Assembly (NCBI GenBank): GCA_964527925.1
Contig: CAZGQO010000009.1
Coordinates: 56,186-120,185, forward strand
DNA: 64,000 nucleotides
Source of the DNA: Ch128b sp964527925
GTDB lineage: Bacteria; Bacteroidota; Ignavibacteria; Ch128b
Direction: 5' to 3'
The number at the start of each line of letters is the position of its first letter. The first letter of the stretch is position 1. Position numbers and translations under genes: made by a program. Below are positions 26,269-35,524 of the stretch, piece by piece. The notes below the pieces were generated by a model. That model was not told the origin of the DNA, did no database searches, and saw only the letters and a program-made list of their open reading frames with translations.

Positions 26269-26431
26269 ATGAGAGTAACTGAAAAGTAATTTCAACTTTC
26301 TGCTTAAAACTTTTCCAATTTTAATTCTATTAAAAGTTATGGATTTAAATTATTAAGAATTAGATGGGCAACTTAAAAAACAGATTACTTTAGACTTTTT
26401 CTCTTCCTGATTTAATTGAAAATTTTAAAAC

Positions 26432-26463
26432 AACAGATGCCTGTTAAGATAGGCATCTGTTTG
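26432..26463. terminator. Perfect-stem bidirectional terminator between convergent genes
   Basis: AACAGATGCCT (26432-26442) and AGGCATCTGTT (26451-26461) form an 11-bp perfect stem with an 8-base loop. The T-rich flank is short (TTTG after the stem on plus; AAAA before it becomes TTTT on minus). It separates the FmdB operon (plus) from the T9SS cargo gene (minus). Confidence 0.85.
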
Positions 26464-26490
26464 TAGAAGTTATTTAAAAACTTTTTTGAA

Positions 26491-27300
26491 TTATTTCAGA
26501 TAAACAAATTTCTTTATCGATTGTTCAGAATTAGATTTTAAAACATAGAGATAAGTTCCTGCTGAAAGATTATACTTACTCGCATCAAATTCCAGTTCAT
26601 AAAGTCCTTCGCTTTGAAATTCATTTAATAAAGTTGTGATTTCCTCTCCGAATACATTAAATATTTTTAATGTTATAAAACTTGATTTATTGAGTTTATA
26701 ACTTATAGTTGTATTGGGATTGAAAGGATTAGGATAATTTTGATACAGTACAAAATTTGTTACTGGTTTTTCATCATCTACAGAAGTTGTTTGGACAAGT
26801 ACCTGATAATTTGCTGCGTAATTCCATTGATCACCATTTGAAGTCCCATTGAAATTAACTGAATTGCCATTAGCATAAAGAGTCACATTGCCTTGAGTAT
26901 TTGGCGCTGTAAATTCAAAATCAAAAGAAACAACCCCACCAGATGGTGCCTTGGGTGAAGTGTGAGTTAATTCGTCTACTATTTTTTGTAATCCACTACC
27001 TTGAACAGGAGAAAGTTCACCACTTGAGGCAGCTATGTTTGTTCCAGCACGTACAAGTGGTCCTCCGCTGATTGAAACACGGTATGTAGCTTTTTGTCCT
27101 GGCAGAAGCGTGTTTGGTCCAGAAATGGTTACATTTACTGAAGTTGTTGGATTGCTGCCGTGACAGTTGCAGCCATCTCCATTCTTTCTTGTTTTCCCTG
27201 TTATTCCAGTTGAATAACCGTAGAAAAGAAAAGATGTGAGAGTAATCAATAAAACGATTAGAGGAGAGATGAGAAATTTGTTTTGTAAAATTTTTTTCAT
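26491..27300 (-). CDS. Choice-of-anchor V domain protein with T9SS C-terminal sorting domain
   Basis: 269 residues. Signal peptide, then GYSTGITGKTRKNGDGCNCHGS, a hallmark start of choice-of-anchor V (Reeler-like) domains, here with CNCH instead of the CxQCH often seen. The beta-sandwich follows: GGPLVRAGTNIAASSGELSP, then ELTHTSPKAPSGG. From about residue 188 the T9SS sorting domain runs VLYQNYPNPFNPNTTISYKL to KKFVYLK. It should be exported across the outer membrane and anchored or released. Function unknown. Confidence 0.85.
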   Translation of the reverse strand: MKKILQNKFLISPLIVLLITLTSFLFYGYSTGITGKTRKNGDGCNCHGSNPTTSVNVTISGPNTLLPGQKATYRVSISGGPLVRAGTNIAASSGELSPVQGSGLQKIVDELTHTSPKAPSGGVVSFDFEFTAPNTQGNVTLYANGNSVNFNGTSNGDQWNYAANYQVLVQTTSVDDEKPVTNFVLYQNYPNPFNPNTTISYKLNKSSFITLKIFNVFGEEITTLLNEFQSEGLYELEFDASKYNLSAGTYLYVLKSNSEQSIKKFVYLK

Positions 27301-27464
27301 AAGAACCTCATTTTTTTAATTCGAACAGAATCGATTTATAAATAGTTCCTAAGGTTAGTGAAATTTTATTTAATAATTAAAAGATAAAGAAAGATTCAGG
27401 AGAGTAGTTTCGTGTATACTGAAAATCAAAAATTAAAAATCAAACAATTAAATGGAGCTTTCAA

Positions 27465-28121
27465 TTAAGCAACAATTGTTTCGAGCTTTGAAACTCCAGA
27501 AATTTCTGCAATCAACTTATCACCAATTTTAACTTCACCGACCCCTTTTGGAGTGCCAGTAAAAACTAAATCACCAGTTTCGAGTGTGAAATAGAAAGAG
27601 AGATATTCTATTATTTCTTCAACTGAATAAATCATGTTTGATGTATTGTCGTTTTGTTTAAGTTCTCCATTGACCCAGAGTTTTAATTCAAGATTATTGG
27701 GATTGTGAACTCTGTCAGCAGGAATGAAATTTCCCAGAACAGTAGATGTATCAAAACATTTTGAAATAGCCCATGGATGCCCCAATTTTTTTGCTTCTGA
27801 TTGTAAATCACGTAGAGTCATATCAAGACCAACTGCATAACCTGCGATGAAATTTAGTGCTTCTTTAGCAGAAATTTTATTTCCATCTCTGCCAATAAGA
27901 AGAACAAGCTCGGTTTCGTAATGGAGAGATTTTGAAAATTCTGGATAAATAATTTTATCTCCACTGAAAATAATTGACGAAGATGGTTTCAAGAAAATTA
28001 CTGGTTTTTCAGGAACAGCATCTTCAAGTTCTTTTGCATGTTCAAGATAGTTTTTGCCAACACAGGCAATTTTGCCGACAACAAAATCCTGATTTGTTTC
28101 GTTGATTCTTACTTTATTCAT
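27465..28121 (-). CDS. Fumarylacetoacetate hydrolase (FAH)-family protein
   Basis: 218 residues covering the FAH catalytic fold: IACVGKNYLEHAKEL, IFLKPSSSII, the metal-binding HYETELVLLIG (Glu ligands), GLDMTLRDLQ and FTGTPKGVGEVKIGD. Relatives are acylpyruvases/oxaloacetate decarboxylases and hydroxymuconate isomerases; the short length fits the acylpyruvase (FAHD1-like) group. Specific substrate unknown. GAGGAC precedes the ATG. It is a single gene between the T9SS cargo and the cation efflux gene. Confidence 0.88.
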   Translation of the reverse strand: MNKVRINETNQDFVVGKIACVGKNYLEHAKELEDAVPEKPVIFLKPSSSIIFSGDKIIYPEFSKSLHYETELVLLIGRDGNKISAKEALNFIAGYAVGLDMTLRDLQSEAKKLGHPWAISKCFDTSTVLGNFIPADRVHNPNNLELKLWVNGELKQNDNTSNMIYSVEEIIEYLSFYFTLETGDLVFTGTPKGVGEVKIGDKLIAEISGVSKLETIVA

Positions 28122-28209
28122 TTTGTCCTCTTATGTTGAAATTTATTTTATTGAATTAGTGAACGCAATTTTATGAGATTGATTTTAATTATAATCATTT
28201 CAAATATTT

Positions 28210-29202
28210 TCATGATTGGTTTTCCGTTACAACCGCATCACTTGTACAATTTATCTTGTTCCACGGAATTTCCTGAACAAAATTTGATGAACGAATAGGG
28301 CAATCACTTTTTGAACAGTGAGGGCAGTGATAAGGTTTACACGGATCAAAGTGAATCATTGTTTGAGTGTCATTTCCAAATGTTTCTTTGAAAGCTTCTG
28401 TAATTCCTCTTTGAATTTTATGCGATTCATCGATTGTATAATAAGAAGGAATTATGAGATGAAAATCTATATAGTGATGATTTCCGGCACTCCATGTTCT
28501 TAATTTATGCACTTCGATAAAATCATCTCTCTTAATTTTATTCAGAACAGGAATAATTTGTTCAAGAAATTCTTCGTCCCTTTCCTGCATCAAACCACGA
28601 ATTGATTGGCGAACAAGTTTATATCCAGTAAAAATTATATTTAATGCTATGAAAATTGCAATCAATGGATCAAGTATCTTTAATCCTGTAATCATTACAA
28701 TGATAATTGAAATCAAAACAGCAATACTTGTTACAGAATCGGTAAGAATATGTTTTCCATCTGCTTCAAGGATTAATGATTTAGTTTTCTTCCCGGTTTG
28801 AATCAAGAAAAATCCAAGTCCAAGATTTATGACCGATGCACCAAAGATTAGATAAGCACCTACATCAAGTTGATTTAGTTCGATTCCAAAAATTAAATCT
28901 TCTATGGCAAAGAAAATTATTGAGAGTGCTGCAACAATTATCAAACCGCCTTCAAAGCCTGCTGAGAAGTATTCAATCTTTCCGTGTCCGTAGGGATGTG
29001 ATTCATCTGGAGGTTTGAGAGAAATCAAGAGACTTGCAAAAGCGATTGATGTTGCAAAGATGTGAACAATCGATTCAATTGCATCAGATAAAATTGCCGA
29101 TGATCCTGTGATTATAAAAGCAACGATTTTCAAGAAGAACATTAAAAAGCCAATGAACAGAGATATAAGTGCAGCTTTCTTTTTTAATTTTATTTCTTCC
29201 AT
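28210..29202 (-). CDS. Cation diffusion facilitator (CDF) family metal exporter
   Basis: 330 residues, six membrane helices and a cytoplasmic C-terminal domain. Helix 2 carries SSAILSDAIESIVHI with Asp/His metal-site residues; helix 5 carries ADGKHILTDSVTS, the second half of the site. ESHPYGHGKIEYFSAG is the family hallmark. The C-terminal tail CKPYHCPHCSKSDCP is Cys/His-rich and could bind Zn2+, Ni2+ or Cu as a sensor, beyond the ordinary FieF/ZitB end. It probably exports Zn2+, Fe2+ or Mn2+. Confidence 0.92.
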   Translation of the reverse strand: MEEIKLKKKAALISLFIGFLMFFLKIVAFIITGSSAILSDAIESIVHIFATSIAFASLLISLKPPDESHPYGHGKIEYFSAGFEGGLIIVAALSIIFFAIEDLIFGIELNQLDVGAYLIFGASVINLGLGFFLIQTGKKTKSLILEADGKHILTDSVTSIAVLISIIIVMITGLKILDPLIAIFIALNIIFTGYKLVRQSIRGLMQERDEEFLEQIIPVLNKIKRDDFIEVHKLRTWSAGNHHYIDFHLIIPSYYTIDESHKIQRGITEAFKETFGNDTQTMIHFDPCKPYHCPHCSKSDCPIRSSNFVQEIPWNKINCTSDAVVTENQS

Positions 29203-29271
29203 TCTTCTTAATTAAAATTTTTTACAATACAAAGTTTGTCATAACAGGTTAAAAAAGAAAATCTTCTGAAC

Positions 29272-29988
29272 TCAATAACCTGCACTGAATGATCTGACCA
29301 TTGCAAAAAAAACTGGCTGAAATTTTTTAAACTCTTTTTCATCAGGTGAGCTACATTTAATCAAGAAATCTGCTTTGAAAGTTCCAGTTCGTATGTAAAT
29401 AGTCTGTGTAACCTGTTCAAACGTTTTTACTGGTTTCGAGATATAAAATTCCATTCCGTTATAAACGAAAGAAGAATCATAGAGTCTTGGATTGAATAAA
29501 TTCTTGTTTAAGTTGACTTGAATTAAAACTGAGAGACGTCTGTCATAGTTTGAATATTCACCAGGCATAAAAATAACTCCATCGATAATGTCTTTAACTC
29601 TATTGTCAAAAAAAATCCATCCAGAAGGAAAAAGTATAGATAAATTTAATGTATTTTCTTCATATTTATTTATAATCTCGGTTGTATCGATTTCTATTCC
29701 AGCAAATTTTATTTTTTCTTCTTTCTTGAATAGAGTATCTGATTTAACAAATTTTTTACTTACTACTACTGGCTCAGGTTTTTCAATCTCTTTTAATTCG
29801 ACATAGAATTGTTTGACTTTTTTGATATGAATTTTTGTAGATGAATCATAATTTATAATGACAAGAAGTTGAATTAGTATAACTAATAAAAAGTGAAAAA
29901 ATAAAGAATAGAACAAGCCTTTTCGCAGACTTAAAAACCATTCAATCTTCAGTGATTTAATCTTAGGATTGATATCAAAGTGATTCAT
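29272..29988 (-). CDS. Hypothetical membrane-anchored protein with TonB-like N-terminus
   Basis: 238 residues. Cytoplasmic N-terminus, one membrane helix at about residues 25-46 (FYSLFFHFLLVILIQLLVII), then a linker with KPEPVVVSKK resembling the Pro-rich spacer of energy transducers, then a periplasmic domain of about 130 residues (SILFPSGWIFFDNR; RRLSVLIQVNL; FLIKCSSPDEKEF). It may be a TonB-like or PsbP-like domain, but I do not recognise a family. Its start is 3 bases from the SfsA-DUF123 stop, so it is transcribed after that gene. Confidence 0.6.
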   Translation of the reverse strand: MNHFDINPKIKSLKIEWFLSLRKGLFYSLFFHFLLVILIQLLVIINYDSSTKIHIKKVKQFYVELKEIEKPEPVVVSKKFVKSDTLFKKEEKIKFAGIEIDTTEIINKYEENTLNLSILFPSGWIFFDNRVKDIIDGVIFMPGEYSNYDRRLSVLIQVNLNKNLFNPRLYDSSFVYNGMEFYISKPVKTFEQVTQTIYIRTGTFKADFLIKCSSPDEKEFKKFQPVFFAMVRSFSAGY

Positions 29989-29991
29989 AAA

Positions 29992-31149
29992 TTAAAGTTT
30001 ATATTTTTGAATCAATCTTTCCATTCTATAAAATAAAATCATATCAATAAACTCTTTTATTTGTAATGGATTCTTTTCAAAATACAACAAGTGAGATGAA
30101 CAGGAACAATCACTCGAACCAAAGTTTTTAACTTCTTTGTTAGAAATTTGTTTTAATCTTTCGGCAACATCACATTCGAGACGGTCAGTGCTTCTTATTT
30201 CAATTGTTTTGTGGATTTTCATTTTCTGAAGAATATAATCAATATGCCAGTGAAGTTTCTTTGTTTTTCGTTTATGTCGTTCCACTCTTTTTGAAAGATT
30301 CATCATTCCGCTTCCTATATAACAATAGTGACCTTTAGGGAAATTAATCTTTCCAAGATTTCCAATTTCTATCTTCTGATTTTCATTGTTGTGAATCAAT
30401 AAAAGATAAGTTCCTGAATCATGTGTTTCTTTTCTTAAAACATCAAGTGGTATTTGAATTCGTTTAATGTTTTCTCGTTGCAAAGTGAGATCATCGTTCC
30501 AATTGAGTCCGTAAGCAAGATATATCAAACGAGCATAATTGTTCAAAAAGTTCTGGGTGAATTTTAAATCTGTGTGAAACTCAGGGAGAAAATAATCTAC
30601 ATTAGCGGAGTGAACAAGAAATAGAATTCCACCTTTGGTGTTTTTGTTATTCAATTCGGCTAACTCCACTAAATGTTTGCTTCCTCTTTCGGTGATTGCA
30701 TCTGGAAACATTGCAAGTTTGTGGTGAAAGAGAGTACAAGATTTTACTTCGAGAAATAAATTCTGTTTGCCATTTGAAAGGAAGAAATCGATTCGGCTTT
30801 TATGAATTGTTTTTTCTCTTTGAATCAATTGATAATCTTTAAGTTCTGGAATGAGATTATTTTTCAACAACCACTCAGCAACATCATTGGTTTTTGATGT
30901 GTGAAGTAAAACAGGTTTTGAATTTTTATAAACGGCTGCGACTGTGTATTCAAGATTTCGGGTTTCTTTTTTGTTGTGATAAAGTAAAATTTTTGATCCT
31001 TCGAAAAGTAATTCCCACAACCTGCCAGGATTTGGTAAGTGAGCCAGATGAATTTTGTTTTTAATTTCACACTTCACAACGAAACGATTTAATCGTTTGA
31101 TGAATCTTCCTTCAACTAATTTTAATCCTGTTAAACGAAATTTGTCCAT
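29992..31149 (-). CDS. sfsA: SfsA nuclease fused to a DUF123 (GIY-YIG-like) domain
   Basis: 385 residues. The SfsA part (1 to about 225) shows AHLPNPGRLWELL and a PD-(D/E)xK core with Asp121 and Glu134-x-Lys136 (LFLEVKSCTL). The second part (about 245-365) is DUF123: SGTYLLLIHN, GHYCYIGSGMMNL and LHWHIDYILQ, then SDCSCSSHLLYF near the end, matching the GIY-YIG-related domain found in some DNA-repair proteins. SfsA binds and cleaves nucleic acid; the C-terminal domain should add DNA cleavage or binding. Ordinary SfsA is about 235 residues, so this is a fusion. ATG 31149. Confidence 0.9.
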   Translation of the reverse strand: MDKFRLTGLKLVEGRFIKRLNRFVVKCEIKNKIHLAHLPNPGRLWELLFEGSKILLYHNKKETRNLEYTVAAVYKNSKPVLLHTSKTNDVAEWLLKNNLIPELKDYQLIQREKTIHKSRIDFFLSNGKQNLFLEVKSCTLFHHKLAMFPDAITERGSKHLVELAELNNKNTKGGILFLVHSANVDYFLPEFHTDLKFTQNFLNNYARLIYLAYGLNWNDDLTLQRENIKRIQIPLDVLRKETHDSGTYLLLIHNNENQKIEIGNLGKINFPKGHYCYIGSGMMNLSKRVERHKRKTKKLHWHIDYILQKMKIHKTIEIRSTDRLECDVAERLKQISNKEVKNFGSSDCSCSSHLLYFEKNPLQIKEFIDMILFYRMERLIQKYKL

Positions 31150-31274
31150 ACAAAACTGTTTTTCAGATGAATAGATTCAAGAAAAATTTTTCATACATGC
31201 AAAGCTAATTAATTGATGGGATAATTATTTTGAATAGGAATATTAGTGGGCAACTCAAGTAATTCAAAATTAAA

Positions 31275-31859
31275 CTAATTGCAATACAGCTCTAACTCAA
31301 CAAGTTCACAAATGATGTGTTCAATTGTTAAATGACCTTCCTGAATTCTTTGTGTATTCTCAGAAGGAACTTTGATTAATACATCACAGAGATTATTCAT
31401 TTTTCCGCCAGTTCTGCCGCTTAATCCAAGCACAAACATTTTTTTACTTTTTGCGACTTCAATTGCCTTAATAATATTAGGTGAGTTTCCGCTTGTAGAA
31501 ATTGCCCATAAAACATCGCCTTCATTCCCCAGTCCTTCCACATTTCTTGCAAACACATTTTCATAACCGATGTCATTTCCTCCAGCAGTTAAATTTGAAG
31601 TATCTGTGGTTAGAGCAATTGCTGGTAAAGCTGGTCGTTTAATTTGATGACTTAATCTAATCATCAATTCAGTTGCAATGTGCTGACAATCTGCAGCACT
31701 TCCGCCGTTACCAATCAATAAAAGCTTTTTTCCGTTTTTGTATGCGTTAACAATTAGACTTACAGCTTGCAAAATTTCGTTTTCGCATTTTTCTAAAATT
31801 TCTTTTTTAACTCTTGAGCTTTCAAGTAAAGATTCTCTGATGAATTGTGATTTATCCAT
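31275..31859 (-). CDS. gmhA: SIS-domain phosphosugar isomerase, GmhA-like
   Basis: 194 residues with a single SIS domain: LLIGNGGSAADCQHIATELM, AISTSGNSPNIIKAIEVAK and GLSGRTGGKM, then the active-site segment EGHLTIEHIICELVE (catalytic His and Glu). It closely resembles GmhA, which converts sedoheptulose 7-phosphate to D-glycero-D-manno-heptose 7-phosphate for LPS heptose synthesis. The ATG directly follows the stop of the upstream GGGP synthase gene, so the two are translationally coupled. The rest of the heptose pathway is not in the window. Confidence 0.87.
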   Translation of the reverse strand: MDKSQFIRESLLESSRVKKEILEKCENEILQAVSLIVNAYKNGKKLLLIGNGGSAADCQHIATELMIRLSHQIKRPALPAIALTTDTSNLTAGGNDIGYENVFARNVEGLGNEGDVLWAISTSGNSPNIIKAIEVAKSKKMFVLGLSGRTGGKMNNLCDVLIKVPSENTQRIQEGHLTIEHIICELVELELYCN

Positions 31860-32630
31860 TTAAACCTCTGTGTTTTGATTTAATTTGTGATGAACTGCTG
31901 ATGTAAATTCTTTTAATTGACCAAAATTTTCCAGATTATCAAAATGATTTCCAACTACAACAATCTTTGCACCAGCTTCGACTTTTTTTCTTGCGACTTC
32001 TGGTGAACGAATTCCACCACCGACAATAACTGGAATTGAGCAAAAAGAACTTACTGCATAAATCATTTCTTCTGGAACAGTCAACTCTGCACCACTTCCA
32101 GCTTCGAGATAAATTAATTTCATTCCAAGATATTCGGCGGCAAGTGCGTGAGCTGCAGCAAGGTCTGGTTTATGTCTTGGAATTGGTTTACTGTTACTTA
32201 AAAATTCTGCTGTTGTCGTTTTTCCTGATTCAACTAAAATATAGGCTGTTGAAATTGGTTCGAGATTAATTCTTTTGATTAGCGGTGCAGCAATTACATG
32301 TTTGCCGATTAGATTTTCAGGATTTCTTCCACTTACAATTGATAGAAATAAAATTGCATCAGCATAAGGTGAAATTTGTTCAATGCCACCTGGAAAAATT
32401 ATCACAGGTAATTTCGTTTTTTCTTTAATTGATTTTACGAATTGATTGAAATCAGAATCTATAATCAAACTTCCGCCAATAAGTAAAACATCCACATCAG
32501 CTTCTTCGAACATTGGAATGAGTTCATTCAATCTATCAATTTTTATTTTGTCAGGATCAAAAAGGAGGAAGAAGATAGCTCCCTTCCTTTCGATTTCTTT
32601 TAGAATATGATTATAAACTTTCTGATTCAA
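31860..32630 (-). CDS. Geranylgeranylglyceryl phosphate synthase family protein (PcrB/GGGPS-like)
   Basis: 256 residues, TIM-barrel prenyltransferase. Conserved segments are FFLLFDPDKI, DVLLIGGSLIID, VIIFPGGIEQISPYADAILFLSI, the substrate loop YLEAGSGAELTVP and VIVGGGIRSPEVARKKVEAGA. These match group II GGGPS, which joins a prenyl diphosphate to glycerol 1-phosphate to make ether-lipid precursors; bacterial PcrB uses shorter prenyl chains. It starts at TTG 32630 because no ATG lies before the conserved part. It sits between alaS and gmhA, all on the same strand. Chain length and glycerol-phosphate stereochemistry are not visible. Confidence 0.85.
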   Translation of the reverse strand: MNQKVYNHILKEIERKGAIFFLLFDPDKIKIDRLNELIPMFEEADVDVLLIGGSLIIDSDFNQFVKSIKEKTKLPVIIFPGGIEQISPYADAILFLSIVSGRNPENLIGKHVIAAPLIKRINLEPISTAYILVESGKTTTAEFLSNSKPIPRHKPDLAAAHALAAEYLGMKLIYLEAGSGAELTVPEEMIYAVSSFCSIPVIVGGGIRSPEVARKKVEAGAKIVVVGNHFDNLENFGQLKEFTSAVHHKLNQNTEV

Positions 32631-32644
32631 TCTGAACTCGCTAA

Positions 32645-35206
32645 TTAGTTATTGATAAACTTCTTTACAATTTTATCAAATTCGTTTAATGCTTCCTGTA
32701 ATCGATTTACTTCTTTTCCGCCAGCAGTTGCAAGGTGTGGTCTTCCGCCTCCGCCGCCGCCAACTATTTTAGCAACTTCTCCAACAATTTTTCCAGCATT
32801 AAGTTTTTTGTCTTTGATGAGATTATCAGTTACGACACAAACCAGAGAAACTTTATTTTCAAAAGTCGATGCAAGTAATCCGACACCATTTCTCAACTTT
32901 TCTCTTAACACATCACCAAGTTCTTTGAGTTGATCTAAGTTATCGACATTAATAACACCTGAAACAACAGCAAATCCATCAATCTGTCTTTTGTTAATAA
33001 TGAATGAATCAATTTCTTTAATCTTTTCCTGTAATTTTAATTTTGCGATTTCTTTTTCAAGTTGAAGTTTTTCTTCAAGAAGCTGTTCATATCTGGCAGA
33101 GAGTTCATTTAATTTCTGGAGTTGTTCGTCGATAAATTTTTCCACACCTTTACCAGTCACAGCTTCAATTCTTCTAATTCCACTGCTAATGCTTCCTTCT
33201 GATGTGATTTTTAGAAGTCCAATTTCCGAAGTATTTGAAACATGTGTTCCACCGCAAAACTCCATCGAAAACTCACCAAATTGAACTACATTGACTTTAT
33301 CACCATACTTATCACCAAAGAACATCAATGCACCTATTTTCTTTGCTTCATCAAATGGGATATTTCTGTGATGAATCAATGGTAAAGCTTCTCTGATTTT
33401 CTCGTTGATTAATTGTTCGATAGCATCAATTTCTTCTTGAGAAAGTTTTTTGTAGTGAGTGAAATCGAATCTTAATCTTTCTGGTTCAACAAGAGAACCT
33501 GCCTGTTTAACATGACTTCCAAGAATTTCTCTCAACGCTTTGTGAAGAAGATGAGTTGCTGAGTGATTTCGCATTATTGATTTTCTTCGAATCTTATCAA
33601 CAATTGCTTTTACATTTTTGTCGTTGAGATCGAGTTCCACATCAGAAAGTTTGTGAATTATCAAATCGCCGTCTCTTTGAGTATCGACAACATCGAGTAT
33701 GTAATTTTCATAAATGATTTTCCCTGTATCGCCAACCTGACCACCAGCTTCACCATAAAACGGAGTTTGATCAAGGATTACTAAATCATCTTCCTGAGCA
33801 ATCACTTTACTCTCGGAATCAAATTTATCGTAACCAACGAATTCAACTTTTTTGAGATTGGAAGTTTCTAGCTTATTCAATATTAATGGCGAATGAACGA
33901 ATTTTTTTGTTTCTCTTGAACGAGTTCTTTGTTCTTCCATCAACTCTTCAAATCTTGCCTTATCAACAGCAAAATCAATCTCTCTTGCCATCAATTCTGT
34001 TAAATCGATTGGGAAACCATAAGTGTCATATAACTTGAAGGCATCTTCACCTGGAATAGTGTTTAAATTTTCTTTCTTTAATTTCTTAATAATTGAATCA
34101 AAAATCTCGAGTCCACGATCAAGAGTTTCGCCAAAAGATTCTTCTTCTGATTTAATAACTTCTTCAACCTGTTTTTGATTTTGTTTGATTTCTGGGAAAA
34201 CATCGCCCATTGTTTCAACAAGAGTAGGAACGAGTTTATAAATTATGGGATCATGAACATCGAGTTTTCTCGCAAATCTTGATGCTCTTCTCAAAATTCT
34301 TCTTAGAACATATCCACGACCTTCATTTGATGGTAACGCACCATCGGCAATTGCAAATGTTAATGTTCTCACATGATCAGCAATAACTCTCATTGCAATT
34401 TGATTTTGCTCGGAATCATACTTTTTTCCAGTGAGTTGTTCTAAGCTTTGAATGAGTGGTGTAAAAATATCAGCATCATAATTCGATTTTTTATTTTGAA
34501 GAACGGCACAGATTCTTTCAAAACCCATTCCTGTATCGACAAATTTATCTTTTAGCTGTTCGAGTGAACCATCGGGCAATCTATTATACTGAATAAAAAC
34601 AAGATTCCAGATTTCGATACATTGCGGTGTGCCAGCATTTACTAAAGATGCATCATCAGGATTATCAGATAAATTAATATGGATTTCTGAACATGGACCG
34701 CACGGACCAGTTTCTCCCATTTCCCAGAAATTATCTTTCTCACCAAATCTTAAAATATGATTGGGATTAATATCTGTTAAAGTTTTCCAGCAATTGAAAG
34801 CTTCGTCGTCGGTTTTGTAAACCGTAGCGTAGAGTCTTTCTTTCGGAAGTTTCCAGACTTCGGTGAGAAGTTCCCATGCCCATTGAATAGCTTCTTTTTT
34901 GTAGTAATCACCAAACGACCAGTTGCCTAACATTTCAAAGAATGTATGATGGTAGGTATCGAAACCAACTTCTTCGAGGTCGTTATGTTTACCAGAGACT
35001 CGAATACATTTTTGAGTGTTGGCAGCTCGTTTATATTCTCTACTTCCGGTTCCAAGAAATACATCTTTGAATTGGTTCATTCCAGCGTTTGTGAATAATA
35101 AAGTTGGATCATCGTATGGAATTACTGGTGAACTTGGTACAATTCTGTGTTCTTTACTTTTAAAAAAGTCAAGGAATTGTTGTCGTATCCCTTTTGATGT
35201 TAACAT
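32645..35206 (-). CDS. alaS: Alanyl-tRNA synthetase
   Basis: 853 residues with all domains. Class II core near the N-terminus (FFKSKEHRIVPSSPVIPYDD, FTNAGMNQFKDVF), the editing domain with zinc ligands SATHLLHKAL and MEFCGGTHVSNTSEIG, and the C-terminal C-Ala domain containing VGGGGGGRPHLATAGG. It charges tRNA-Ala and deacylates mischarged Ser or Gly. It is slightly shorter than the E. coli enzyme (876). It is the first gene of a minus-strand group with the GGGPS and GmhA genes. No T-box leader is seen upstream. Confidence 0.96.
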   Translation of the reverse strand: MLTSKGIRQQFLDFFKSKEHRIVPSSPVIPYDDPTLLFTNAGMNQFKDVFLGTGSREYKRAANTQKCIRVSGKHNDLEEVGFDTYHHTFFEMLGNWSFGDYYKKEAIQWAWELLTEVWKLPKERLYATVYKTDDEAFNCWKTLTDINPNHILRFGEKDNFWEMGETGPCGPCSEIHINLSDNPDDASLVNAGTPQCIEIWNLVFIQYNRLPDGSLEQLKDKFVDTGMGFERICAVLQNKKSNYDADIFTPLIQSLEQLTGKKYDSEQNQIAMRVIADHVRTLTFAIADGALPSNEGRGYVLRRILRRASRFARKLDVHDPIIYKLVPTLVETMGDVFPEIKQNQKQVEEVIKSEEESFGETLDRGLEIFDSIIKKLKKENLNTIPGEDAFKLYDTYGFPIDLTELMAREIDFAVDKARFEELMEEQRTRSRETKKFVHSPLILNKLETSNLKKVEFVGYDKFDSESKVIAQEDDLVILDQTPFYGEAGGQVGDTGKIIYENYILDVVDTQRDGDLIIHKLSDVELDLNDKNVKAIVDKIRRKSIMRNHSATHLLHKALREILGSHVKQAGSLVEPERLRFDFTHYKKLSQEEIDAIEQLINEKIREALPLIHHRNIPFDEAKKIGALMFFGDKYGDKVNVVQFGEFSMEFCGGTHVSNTSEIGLLKITSEGSISSGIRRIEAVTGKGVEKFIDEQLQKLNELSARYEQLLEEKLQLEKEIAKLKLQEKIKEIDSFIINKRQIDGFAVVSGVINVDNLDQLKELGDVLREKLRNGVGLLASTFENKVSLVCVVTDNLIKDKKLNAGKIVGEVAKIVGGGGGGRPHLATAGGKEVNRLQEALNEFDKIVKKFINN

Positions 35207-35248
35207 ATAGATCTTAATTTAATTGTTGATTTGTTTCTTTGTTTTATG

Positions 35249-35354
35249 TTCTGAATAATTCTTTTAAGTTTATTCTCCACCTCAGGCGGATCAGAATGAC
35301 AGTGTTTTGTATTGTCATTCAAATCACAAATTTTCAAAGAAGAATTATTCAGAA
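35249..35354. repeat. Nested palindromic intergenic element (MITE- or REP-like)
   Basis: The only feature of the 318-base gap between alaS and the GH57 gene. Perfect 15-base outer arms TTCTGAATAATTCTT (35249-35263) and AAGAATTATTCAGAA (35340-35354) enclose two inner hairpins: TCCACCT/AGGCGGA (35276-35290, one mismatch) and GAATGACA/TGTCATTC (35294-35320). Such a nested structure is typical of dispersed intergenic repeats. From memory it resembles GTCATTCTGA-type repeats of Bacteroidota/Chlorobiota genomes. No promoter or ORF function is supported in the rest of this gap. Confidence 0.7.
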
Positions 35355-35524
35355 TTATGAATCAAATATAATTCTAAGACGAGTTTTATTCAATTTAATG
35401 GTGACCAGTTGTTATTTCTTTATCAATAGGATTTTCAAAAGATGAAATTTTATGTGATTGTATAGAAAAATCAGTTTGTTTAATTTCAAGTTGATCAATT
35501 TCATAAAGAAAGAAGAGCATTCAA

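Noticed and set aside
35239..35445. Open frame of 68 residues between alaS and the GH57 gene
   Set aside because: It lies over the nested palindrome and has no ribosome site or recognisable protein.
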